A DNA stretch of 40,093 nt from Chlamydiae bacterium RIFCSPLOWO2_12_FULL_45_20 (lineage in GTDB: Bacteria; Chlamydiota; Chlamydiia; Chlamydiales; SM23-39): NCBI GenBank assembly GCA_001796285.1, contig MGMD01000014.1:1-40093 (forward strand). The letters run 5' to 3'. Numbering within the stretch: position 1 is the first letter of the stretch; each line of letters begins with the position of its first letter. The notes beneath the pieces were generated by a model. It was not told the origin of the DNA, ran no database searches, and saw only the letters and a list, made by a program, of their open reading frames with translations. Of the stretch, positions 1 through 7,270 are shown in pieces. Position numbers and translations under genes: made by a program.

Positions 1-2
1 GT

Positions 3-152
3 TATGAGAGGAAATATTCTCGCAGCGAAGTAAAAATTATTAAAGAGTTCATAGAGAGGCTCTGTCAAATTGAATATGAAATACTCTGCGAGAGATCAAA
101 GACCGAAAACAGCGGTCATTTATACAAGGGTATCGACCGACGAGCAAGCTGA
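3..152 (+). CDS. Possible 3' end of an upstream small gene (partial)
   Basis: The third forward frame is open from the window edge to a TGA at 150-152. It encodes about 49 residues rich in Lys, Arg and Glu, beginning YERKYSRSEVKIIKEFIERL. The stretch before position 70 has the look of a helical, charged protein end and lies directly upstream of the recombinase, which it would overlap by about 80 bases. Large serine recombinases of mobile elements often follow a small accessory ORF, so this could be such a partner. The part after position 70 may simply be a frame shadow of the recombinase. No family is recognised. Confidence 0.25.
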   Translation, partial: YERKYSRSEVKIIKEFIERLCQIEYEILCERSKTENSGHLYKGIDRRAS

Positions 153-1668
153 GCACGGATTTAGCCTAGCCCATCAAGAAGATCTTTTGCGAAGAGAATG
201 TGCTCGCAAAGGAATCCAAATTGTCGAGCACTTTAAAGACGATGGCTATAGTGCAAAAGATTTTAAACGTCCGGACTTTCAGCGGCTTCTCGAATATTTA
301 AAACGACACAAAAAGCAAATTCAGTATCTTTTTGTGACAAAATGGTGTCGTTTTTCAAGGGATGTTGCCAATACGATTTTGATGAATCGTGAACTCCAAT
401 CGTATGGGACTCGTGTTGTTACTCTGGATGATGGAGAAGAATCTGACAATCCAGCCAGTTTTCTTCTCACGATGCTCAATATGACACTTCCCGAGATCGA
501 TAACCGTATCCGCTCCAGAAATACTCGGGCTGGGATATTACGAGCTTTAAAAGAAGGATTTTATCCTTATGGCGGCTCTCCCAAAGGTTACTCCAAGGAT
601 CGAAGCAGTCAGAAAACACCTTTGCTAATTCCCAGCGAATTAGCACCTCTAGTGAAAGAAGCATTCGAAGTTTTTGCAACAGGTGCTTTTCCTATTGAAG
701 ATGTTCGGAAGGCATCGTGAAAAAATGGGCTCAAATTGCAGCGTAGTCAGTTCGGACAGATGTTAAGAAATCCGGTTTACATGGGAAAGATCTATGTCCC
801 AGAAACAGAGAACGAAGAGGCTCGCTTAGTCAATGGAGTCCATGAAGCTATCGTTTCCGAAGATTTGTTCTTGAAAGTGCAGAAAATCCTAACCAACCGA
901 ATGGAAACAAACACGCATCTTTGCGCTAAAGAAAAGCTACGAGATGAACTCCCTTTGAGAGGACATTTGAAATGCCCTCAATGTGGAAAGAACTGGACAG
1001 GAAGCATTTCTTCCGGAAATGGAGGGAAGTATCCCTACTACCATTGCGAAAAAGGATGTAGGGCGCGAGCGAGTGCCGCGACTGCTCATGAACAGTTCTT
1101 TCAATTCCTGAATACTCTTCAACCTCCTCCCGAAATCATCGACCTTCAAATGGCGATGATGGAGGCGCTATTCAAGGCAAAAGAGGGCGATAGAGGCCAA
1201 CAGATTAGGAAATTGAGGTTAGAAATAGATCAGCACAAGCAAAACTTGCTTAAGTTTGACCAGCAACGATTCATATCAGGGGATTTGGAAGCGGATTCTT
1301 ACCAGAGACTAAAAACTCATACTCTCGGAGAACTCGACAGACTGAACCTTCAGATCTCTGATTTGGAAATCTCAGACACTGCTTTCCAGAAGTATGCACG
1401 GTATGGAATGAGTCTTTTGAAAGATTTGACCTGGTACTTTCAGGAGGCTGGGTTGGAAGCTAAGAGAAAACTGCTTGGTTCGATCTTTCCGGCAAAACTG
1501 ACTTTTGAAGATGGAAAATATCGAACCGATGGATTAAATCCAGCACTCGCGATTATCCTACAGAAAACCAAGAACTTAGAAAGTGAAAAATGTGGAGACA
1601 TTGTCATTTCTGAAAATGTCTCCGGGGGTGTGCCGGCGACCGGACTCGAACCAGCACCTTATTGCTAA
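70..1668 (+). pseudogene. Large serine recombinase, interrupted by an in-frame TGA
   Basis: Site-specific recombinase of the large serine (resolvase/invertase) family, which cuts and rejoins DNA through a serine-DNA intermediate. The N-terminal part (70-720) carries the catalytic motif TRVSTDEQ with Ser22 and the later resolvase arginine region. After a TGA at 718-720 the same frame continues with the recombinase domain (LQRSQFGQMLRNPVYMGKIY), a zinc ribbon (CPQCGKNW then YHCEKGC) and a long coiled coil. With the stop read through, the product would be about 532 residues, a normal family length. The stop falls just before the conserved KxGLKLxRSQF segment, so a Trp-to-stop change (TGG to TGA) is the simplest explanation. 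TGA ends neighbouring genes such as pheT and atoC normally, so recoding is unlikely. Start is TTG at 70 or ATG at 76. The last 13 codons are read from tRNA-Leu sequence, so the natural C-terminus may also be altered. Confidence 0.85.
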
Positions 1669-1714
1669 GAGTAGATTTTGAGTCTACCGCGTCTACCAAT
1701 TCCGCCACGCCGGC
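1631..1714 (-). tRNA. tRNA-Leu (anticodon CAA)
   Basis: The minus strand folds as a class II tRNA of 84 bases. The acceptor stem GCCGGCG pairs with CGCCGGC, the anticodon stem GTAGA/TCTAC encloses loop CTCAAAA giving anticodon CAA (reads UUG), a long variable arm follows, and the T arm contains GGTTCGAGTCC. CCA is not encoded. The 3' half overlaps the end of the serine recombinase frame on the other strand, which suggests that the tRNA 3' end served as an attachment site for the element to the left. Confidence 0.93.
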
Positions 1715-1791
1715 AACAAACAAGCTCAGCTAAAAAATGGCTCGATGTTAGCACAATGCTTAATAAAGATGCAACCTATCCATTAGACCAG

Positions 1792-1889
1792 CCCTTCCCT
1801 CTGTAGCGGGAAGGGGGATTGTTCATAACTGGGGGCCATCGAGCATAGATAATGTGGTCCAACCTCGCATTTGAAGCTTGTTCGACCAC
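1792..1889. other. Two inverted repeats between tRNA-Leu and the M15 lipoprotein gene
   Basis: A perfect 8-bp inverted repeat, CCCTTCCC at 1792-1799 and GGGAAGGG at 1808-1815, has an 8-base loop. A second pair, GTGGTC at 1854-1859 and GACCAC at 1884-1889, sits exactly at the stop codon of the minus-strand lipoprotein gene, with an inner AAC/GTT pairing. Either could act as a terminator or mRNA 3' stabiliser, but neither is followed by a T run on the minus strand. Nothing else is visible in 1715-1888. Confidence 0.4.
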
Positions 1890-2914
1890 TAGGACTTCGG
1901 ATACCCCTTATGCGCTTTTTGCCAATTGTAGAGCACTTTTTCCTTCGTAACTCGATCATATCGCACCTGGATCGAGATATAAGGATGAGGATGCCGATTA
2001 TCCCCATCACGCCCTTCCTCTCTTTCATAGAGCTTGATGACAATTTCTTTATTCATCCAAGGATCTGTCTCTACACCGCTTCCTGTAAATCTCTTAAATT
2101 CCTGGTAGTCCTTATCTTTTGCATAAGCCGGGCTCTCCTGGTAATATTGCATGAGAGTCCCCACCACCTCCAGCGCATAATCCTCCATCCCTTGAACGTA
2201 AAAATCTACCTCAGCTCCAATCTGATGTTTCGACGCCAAGTTTTCTTTCGTTGGGTCAGCATAGGTATTATGCGGTGGACACCGGTGTCCGCAAGTAATA
2301 ATCACTCTCTTAGCTGTCTTTTTTTGAACGTAATTTAACAAATCGATGAGGATCGGATAAACGTTTTCTTTCCCATGGATAATAGGAAAACCATGCCGAC
2401 CGCTCCCTTCACAATCATGCAGAAGTTCCGCTTGATTCTCCCCAGCGACATATGGAGAATTCAACACATTCCCCTTACAACGAAAAAAATCTTTAGTAAT
2501 CCGAGGCAGATGATTCTCCCCTTCCCAAGGATAACGCGGTCTAGGCTGCGGAGTTAAGGACGCAATGGAATAAAGCTCCTCGTTACAATTCCGGTAAATC
2601 AGCTCTCCCTTGCAGTTCTGTCGGCGAATTTTTTCCTTCTCAGATTTTTCCATACCAGAGCAACCAACGAAGAGAAGAAGTGCGATTAATCCAAGTTTCC
2701 GTATAGTCCGCCTTAGGAACGGTCTAAAAATACAATGAACTATTTCAGCAGAGCGACATCGCCTAAAATCGACCCTCGAAAAGGGAGCTGTATTACCACG
2801 AATACTACCCCATTTTCGATCGTCAGGTTTCCGTTGATCTGGTGCCATCCAATGCTTCATTTTATTTCTAGACAGCTCCTTAAGGGTGGATGCATATCTG
2901 ATCACATTCTCCAA
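1889..2914 (-). CDS. Lipoprotein with M15-type D,D-peptidase-like domain
   Basis: Predicted cell-envelope lipoprotein. Near residues 70-85 of the longest frame lies a classical lipoprotein signal: RRTIRKLG, then a hydrophobic stretch, then the lipobox LFVGC. The mature part contains ITCGHRCPPHN followed by SKHQIGAEVDF, which fits the zinc-binding HxxGxAxD pattern of the M15 (VanY/D-Ala-D-Ala carboxypeptidase-like) family, and a later HPHPYISIQVRY that could supply the last His. The likely role is peptidoglycan peptide trimming, which is inference. The start is doubtful: ATG codons exist only at 2914, 2860 and 2848, all far upstream of the signal peptide. At 2704 an ATA codon is preceded by AAGGCGG. 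If translation begins near 2704 the protein is about 271 residues and does not overlap the gene on the other strand. Confidence 0.7.
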   Translation of the reverse strand: MENVIRYASTLKELSRNKMKHWMAPDQRKPDDRKWGSIRGNTAPFSRVDFRRCRSAEIVHCIFRPFLRRTIRKLGLIALLLFVGCSGMEKSEKEKIRRQNCKGELIYRNCNEELYSIASLTPQPRPRYPWEGENHLPRITKDFFRCKGNVLNSPYVAGENQAELLHDCEGSGRHGFPIIHGKENVYPILIDLLNYVQKKTAKRVIITCGHRCPPHNTYADPTKENLASKHQIGAEVDFYVQGMEDYALEVVGTLMQYYQESPAYAKDKDYQEFKRFTGSGVETDPWMNKEIVIKLYEREEGRDGDNRHPHPYISIQVRYDRVTKEKVLYNWQKAHKGYPKS

Positions 2915-3073
2915 AAATTACAGCTATCCAAAGAAAAAGACCTACTACACTCTTTTACTCATCTAAAACTACAAGAGCGCTTTCAGGCTGTCAACCAAGA
3001 ACTTGCATGCAAGACCCATCCCATAAAACTCTTTTGCAACTCAGGACCGAGACAAAGTGAACGGGATGTATGA
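2852..3073 (+). CDS. Small hypothetical protein upstream of the sensor kinase
   Basis: An open frame of 73 residues starting at an ATG (MLHFISRQLLKGG) and ending 17 bases inside the kinase gene. The sequence is helical and charged (LQKLQLSKEKDLLHSF, LKLQERFQAVNQEL), and the short overlap with the next start resembles translational coupling in an operon. There is no clear ribosome binding site, and it overlaps the doubtful 5' extension of the M15 lipoprotein gene on the other strand. The family is not recognised. It could be a chance frame. Confidence 0.35.
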   Translation: MLHFISRQLLKGGCISDHILQKLQLSKEKDLLHSFTHLKLQERFQAVNQELACKTHPIKLFCNSGPRQSERDV

Positions 3074-4094
3074 AAAATGCTGGTTAATCCAGTTTTTGAG
3101 CCACCTTTTAAAAACAACAGCTGACGCCATCTTATTCATTAACCTTGAAGGAACGATCACCATCGCCAATGAAGCGGCTGGCAAAATCTTAAAGCAAGAC
3201 ATGGGAAAAATCCTCCGCCAGAAATTCTGGGATGTTTTTGAAGATGAAATGTTTGGGTTTTCAATGAGCGAGGCTTTGCGGTTTGGCATTTCCCACCGGC
3301 TCATCTACCGGCATACTATGGAGATTTCTACTGCCTTTATCTATGAAGGCCCCAAAACCCACCACGGAATGTTTATCACTCTTAAAGACAGCAGCGAAAA
3401 AGAGTCTCTCCGCTTACTTGCCAATCGCAATGACAAAATGAAAGAACTAGGAGAAATGGCCGCCACGGTCGCCCATGAGATCCGCAACCCTCTGGGAGGA
3501 ATCCGCGGCTATGCATCCCTGCTTTTCAAGGACTTAGAAAATAGCCCTCATCTCCAAGAAATGGCTGGCTTTATCATGGAAGCAACAAAGGCGATGGAGA
3601 GGATCGTTCACGCAATCCTTCATTTCTCCAAACCGATCCAAATTGAACCACGCTCTATCGATATAGGAGCTTTTTTAAAAAAAATCGGCAAATTTATCAA
3701 AATAGACCCAGCATTCCCTAGTAATGTGAAGCTCCTTTTCCATATTCCAGACGCCCCTCTTCTTGTCCCTTTTGACGAGGGGGCGCTGAAGCAGGCTCTA
3801 TTGAATCTCATCTTCAATGCTTTTCAAGCTATGCCAAAAGGAGGAGAACTCAGTCTCTCTTTATTGAAACTCGAGTCCAGCTGCCAAATCACAGTATCAG
3901 ATACAGGACTTGGCCTCTCAGAAGAACAACTGGAACTATTATTTTCTCCGTTTTATACCACAAAAAAGACGGGCAATGGCCTTGGACTGGTGGAAACCCA
4001 CAAAATTATTCAAGCCCATTTCGGAACGGTCGTACCCCATTCTATCCTTGGAAAAGGAACGACTTTTACCATTCTATTGCCTTTAAAAAGGTAG
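3057..4094 (+). CDS. atoS: Cytosolic PAS sensor histidine kinase (CtcB/AtoS type)
   Basis: Sensor kinase of an NtrB/AtoS-like two-component system, the counterpart of chlamydial CtcB. An N-terminal PAS-like region (about residues 12-110, ADAILFINLEGTITIANEAA) precedes the HisKA motif VAHEIRNP with phosphoacceptor His140. The ATPase domain follows: N box around Asn250/Asn254 (NLIFNAFQAM), G1 box DTGLGL at 282-287 and G2 box TGNGLGL at 305-311. No membrane segment is visible, so it should sense a cytoplasmic signal. It lies 4 bases upstream of its cognate regulator gene and should phosphorylate it to switch on sigma-54 promoters. Start GTG at 3057 has AGGA about 10 bases upstream; ATG at 3066 is an alternative. 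Confidence 0.93.
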   Translation: MNGMYEKCWLIQFLSHLLKTTADAILFINLEGTITIANEAAGKILKQDMGKILRQKFWDVFEDEMFGFSMSEALRFGISHRLIYRHTMEISTAFIYEGPKTHHGMFITLKDSSEKESLRLLANRNDKMKELGEMAATVAHEIRNPLGGIRGYASLLFKDLENSPHLQEMAGFIMEATKAMERIVHAILHFSKPIQIEPRSIDIGAFLKKIGKFIKIDPAFPSNVKLLFHIPDAPLLVPFDEGALKQALLNLIFNAFQAMPKGGELSLSLLKLESSCQITVSDTGLGLSEEQLELLFSPFYTTKKTGNGLGLVETHKIIQAHFGTVVPHSILGKGTTFTILLPLKR

Positions 4095-4098
4095 GACA

Positions 4099-5430
4099 AT
4101 GATTGAAAAAATCTTAATTGTAGATGATGACCCCATCCTGTTGAAGTTCATGGTTGAAGTCGTAAAAAGGCAAGGCAAAGAAGCTGCCACAGCCTCTGAT
4201 GGAGAAGAAGCGATTGACATCCTGAAAAACGAATCGGTCGATCTCGTGATTACCGACATGAAGATGCCCAAAAAAAATGGACTTGAGGTATTAAAGCAAG
4301 CTCTTCAAGCCCTCCCTTCTCCCCTGGTGGTCATTGCGACTGCCCACGGCACGGTCGAGTCCGCTGTCGAAGCCATGAGGCTTGGGGCTTTTCATTACTT
4401 GATCAAACCATTTTCCCCAGATGCCCTAAAGAGCGTGTTAAACAAGGCAGAAGCACACGCGCGACTAGTCCATGAGCATCGCTACTATAAAGAAGGCTCG
4501 AAATTCCCCCCTCTTGTTGCAGAAAGCCCTGCCATGAAGTACCTTTTGAAGGATTTAAAGAAAATTGCAAAAGCCCAAGCCAGCGTGTTTATTACTGGAG
4601 AATCAGGAACCGGGAAAGAAGTCATCGCGGGAACCATCCACGAGTTCTCAGAAAGGGCAAAACACCCTTTTATCAAGGTCAACTGCGCGGCCATTCCTGA
4701 AACTCTTTTAGAATCAGAATTCTTCGGCCACGAACGGGGCTCTTTTACCGGAGCTCATACAAAAAAAACGGGCCGCTTTGAACTGGCCGACAGGGGTACG
4801 CTTCTTCTCGATGAAGTGACTGAAATTCCCCTAATGCTGCAACCGAAACTCTTAAGGGCCCTTCAGGAACAAGAATTTGAAAGGGTCGGAGGAACGCGGC
4901 CCATCAAAGTAAATGTGCGTTTCCTAGCCACTTCTAATCGCAACATGCAAGAGGCTATCGAGTCCAAGGTCTTCAGAGAGGATCTATATTATCGCTTAAA
5001 CGTAGTCCCTATCCATCTGCCCCCTTTAAGAGAAAGAAAAGAGGACATTCTGCCCTTAGCCCATCACTTTTTGGGCAAGTTCTGCCTAGAAAACCACAAA
5101 GAGAAAAAAACACTCACAGAAAAAGCCATGGAAAAGCTTCAAGCCTACTCATGGCCTGGTAATGTCAGAGAACTCGCCAATATTATAGAAAGAACGGTGG
5201 TACTCGACTTTGATACAGTCATCGACAGTTCCCATCTCTACCTAGATAACACTACCGCTATCCCCTCAAATACATATAAAAAAGGAATGAAGCTCCACGA
5301 AATGGAAAAAAAGCTTATCCTAGAAACTCTCGAAGCGAATTTTCAGAATCGCACCAAAACAGCGGAGAGCCTGGGGATTAGTATCAGGACTCTTCGCAAT
5401 AAACTTTCTGAATACGAGGAGACACCGTGA
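4099..5430 (+). CDS. atoC: Sigma-54 activator, NtrC-type response regulator (CtcC/AtoC type)
   Basis: Response regulator that drives sigma-54 RNA polymerase. Receiver domain, residues 1-120, has acidic pocket DDD at 9-11, phosphoacceptor Asp53 and Lys103. The AAA+ domain has Walker A GESGTGKE (168-174), the sigma-54 contact loop as GSFTGA (214-219, a mild variant of GAFTGA) and Walker B LLLDEV near 236-240. The C-terminus holds a Fis-type helix-turn-helix (TAESLGISIRTLRNKL). At 443 residues it is full length. As I recall, the C. trachomatis protein is nearer 386 residues and lacks the DNA-binding end, so this copy may recognise upstream sites directly. It is preceded by a short gap after the kinase and overlaps the next gene by 4 bases (GTGA). 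Confidence 0.93.
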   Translation: MIEKILIVDDDPILLKFMVEVVKRQGKEAATASDGEEAIDILKNESVDLVITDMKMPKKNGLEVLKQALQALPSPLVVIATAHGTVESAVEAMRLGAFHYLIKPFSPDALKSVLNKAEAHARLVHEHRYYKEGSKFPPLVAESPAMKYLLKDLKKIAKAQASVFITGESGTGKEVIAGTIHEFSERAKHPFIKVNCAAIPETLLESEFFGHERGSFTGAHTKKTGRFELADRGTLLLDEVTEIPLMLQPKLLRALQEQEFERVGGTRPIKVNVRFLATSNRNMQEAIESKVFREDLYYRLNVVPIHLPPLRERKEDILPLAHHFLGKFCLENHKEKKTLTEKAMEKLQAYSWPGNVRELANIIERTVVLDFDTVIDSSHLYLDNTTAIPSNTYKKGMKLHEMEKKLILETLEANFQNRTKTAESLGISIRTLRNKLSEYEETP

Positions 5431-5681
5431 AAGAAATATCAAACGAAGTGGGCATTATCGGGGTAATCTTGATCTTAGTAATCTATTTTCTTCTACAATG
5501 GGGAAAGGTGCGGCCCAAGAGCTTTATGTACTCATTTGTGAACCTTTTAGGGGGAATTGGGATTCTCTATTCCCTTTTTTTTGCATGGAACCTTTCTGCT
5601 TTTGTTATGGAAATTGCATGGATCGTCATCAGCTTCTACGGGCTTGTGTGCTATTTCGTCAGAAAATGGAGGCAGCCTTGA
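5427..5681 (+). CDS. Small CBU_0592-type membrane protein
   Basis: An 84-residue integral membrane protein with three predicted helices: GIIGVILILVIYFLL, SFVNLLGGIGILYSLFFAW and VMEIAWIVISFYGLVCYF. The pattern of Tyr-Phe-Leu-Leu-Gln, Asn-Leu-Leu-Gly, Leu-Tyr-Ser-Leu and Glu-Ile-Ala-Trp matches the CBU_0592-like family, whose function is unknown. The GTG start at 5427 overlaps the atoC stop (GTGA), which indicates coupled translation. The same place in C. trachomatis is held by a small hypothetical gene (CT469, from memory). Its 3' end overlaps the convergent Maf-like gene by 31 bases. Confidence 0.8.
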   Translation: MKEISNEVGIIGVILILVIYFLLQWGKVRPKSFMYSFVNLLGGIGILYSLFFAWNLSAFVMEIAWIVISFYGLVCYFVRKWRQP

Positions 5682-7270
5682 TATTTGAGGGCCAGCTCCA
5701 GCCAATTTTTCCAAAAACCTTCCGTCCCCAACACCTGGGCGATATCATAAAAAAGATAAAGCGTTGCCATCTCTTCCTTTAAATCCATTTCAGCTAGCGC
5801 CTCGGAGCCTTTTTGCTCTTTGGCCAAAATACGCAAGCAAGCGATAACTCGCGCAAGGCTCTCTTGCAGCTCTTGGATACTCCGATGGACCGTTAGCTCT
5901 GTTTGTTGAGGCATAGGAGAGTTTTCTATTGTCTCAAACACACGTGTCCTCAGATCGGTCGGCAGAAAAGGTTTTACCACTTCTTCTATCGGCTGGTATT
6001 CTATCCCCTCAAAGCCCAATCCCCCAAAAGTCGTATTGATAAATTGCACCTCAGGATGTGCTTTTGCATAGTGAGAGATACTAGCAGCTTCCATCACCCA
6101 ACGAACGGCGGTATAAATGGGATTTCCCAGACGGTCTTTTCTTTTTAAAATCTGATCCGCCGCTGTCTTTTCGTTATCGATTTTTTTGAACTCCACGGCC
6201 TCCTCCCCATCTATCCCGGGCGCATAATGCAAGTTATCCGTATAGGCCAAATCGACTCCATTGATCAAAACAGGATTACACCCCATCTCTACCGCCAAAG
6301 CCAAACAAATACCTGTGACAGAAACAGTCTCTTCTGACAAGTTTTTGCCCAAAAGGGGATCCAATAACCCAAGTTCTTCTTCCAACCAAAGCTCCAGAGC
6401 GCCACCAATCCCACTTCTCATATATCCAAAAGGACCATTACATGTCTGGAATATGCCAGGGTGCACCCTTGTGGAGTAGAGAAGAGGGACTTCAAAGCCA
6501 AAGCTATTTTTAAACCGTCGATACTCCTCCAAATTGGGATCAATGGCCATGCCAAAATGGGGCATAATCCCTTGCGAGCTCAACGCAGCTAAGGTAGATC
6601 CTCCCGCAATGATGAGAGCTCTATTATCCAGCTGCCTTAACGTATCGATCGTTTTTTGAAGAGAAGGTCCCGCACCACAAACGATGGCAGGAATGTTTTT
6701 GAACTTGCCTAAAAGCCCGTTGGCGTAGAAAGAATGAGGTAGTAAAAAGAGATTCTCAACAAAATTTTGAAAGGGCTGATACCCATGCAATCGATCCATA
6801 TGCAGTGCGTAAGAAAGAGCACTTTTTCTCAAAAGTTTTAATCGAAGCTCCTCCAACCCGCCCTTTGAGTTTAACCCCAGTACCTCGATTCTTTGGGACT
6901 TAAATCGATGAAGAATTGCCTCAATCGCCTCATCAGTTGGAGTAAAATACTCCAAAAACACCTGCCTATCTGAAAGCAAATCGATCGCAGAAGGCTCATA
7001 TAAAAAAGCAGCAATCACTCCGGGGAGATCTTCTAAGATGATAATCTTTCTTTGAATATTTTCCTTCAACCATTCTTTAGAGTGGTTATAGATCTCCCCT
7101 TTGCCCAGCCCATAAAAGTACAACACCTCAGCTTTTTCCAGCTTGAGCTCAGGCAATGCTTCCTCTACTACCTCCTCTTCTTCCCATGAATTGACCATGA
7201 GCCCAATCGCCGGGCATTTGTCGAAAAGAAGCTCGAGCGCACGGTTATAGGTCCATGAGTTTCTTTCCAT
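5651..7270 (-). CDS. Maf/MptE-like DUF115 protein (second of tandem pair)
   Basis: A 539-residue protein with the DUF115 (6-hydroxymethylpterin diphosphokinase MptE-like / motility-associated Maf) fold. The marker is IPAIVCGAGPSLQKTI near residues 195-207, followed by ALIIAGGSTLAAL and HFGMAIDPN. Bacterial Maf proteins transfer nonulosonic acids such as pseudaminic acid to flagellin, while the archaeal MptE branch makes pterins, so the substrate here is open. No flagellar genes are in the window. The open frame extends to 7342, but ATG at 7270 has GGGGA seven bases upstream and overlaps the preceding gene by only 26 bases, so I take that start. Last gene of the hpf-led operon. Confidence 0.8.
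   Translation of the reverse strand: MERNSWTYNRALELLFDKCPAIGLMVNSWEEEEVVEEALPELKLEKAEVLYFYGLGKGEIYNHSKEWLKENIQRKIIILEDLPGVIAAFLYEPSAIDLLSDRQVFLEYFTPTDEAIEAILHRFKSQRIEVLGLNSKGGLEELRLKLLRKSALSYALHMDRLHGYQPFQNFVENLFLLPHSFYANGLLGKFKNIPAIVCGAGPSLQKTIDTLRQLDNRALIIAGGSTLAALSSQGIMPHFGMAIDPNLEEYRRFKNSFGFEVPLLYSTRVHPGIFQTCNGPFGYMRSGIGGALELWLEEELGLLDPLLGKNLSEETVSVTGICLALAVEMGCNPVLINGVDLAYTDNLHYAPGIDGEEAVEFKKIDNEKTAADQILKRKDRLGNPIYTAVRWVMEAASISHYAKAHPEVQFINTTFGGLGFEGIEYQPIEEVVKPFLPTDLRTRVFETIENSPMPQQTELTVHRSIQELQESLARVIACLRILAKEQKGSEALAEMDLKEEMATLYLFYDIAQVLGTEGFWKNWLELALKYQGCLHFLTK

Noticed and set aside
718..720. TGA in the recombinase read as tryptophan or selenocysteine
   Set aside because: TGA is the normal stop of several intact genes here (atoC, pheT, rluD), and no selenocysteine context is visible, so a nonsense mutation is simpler.
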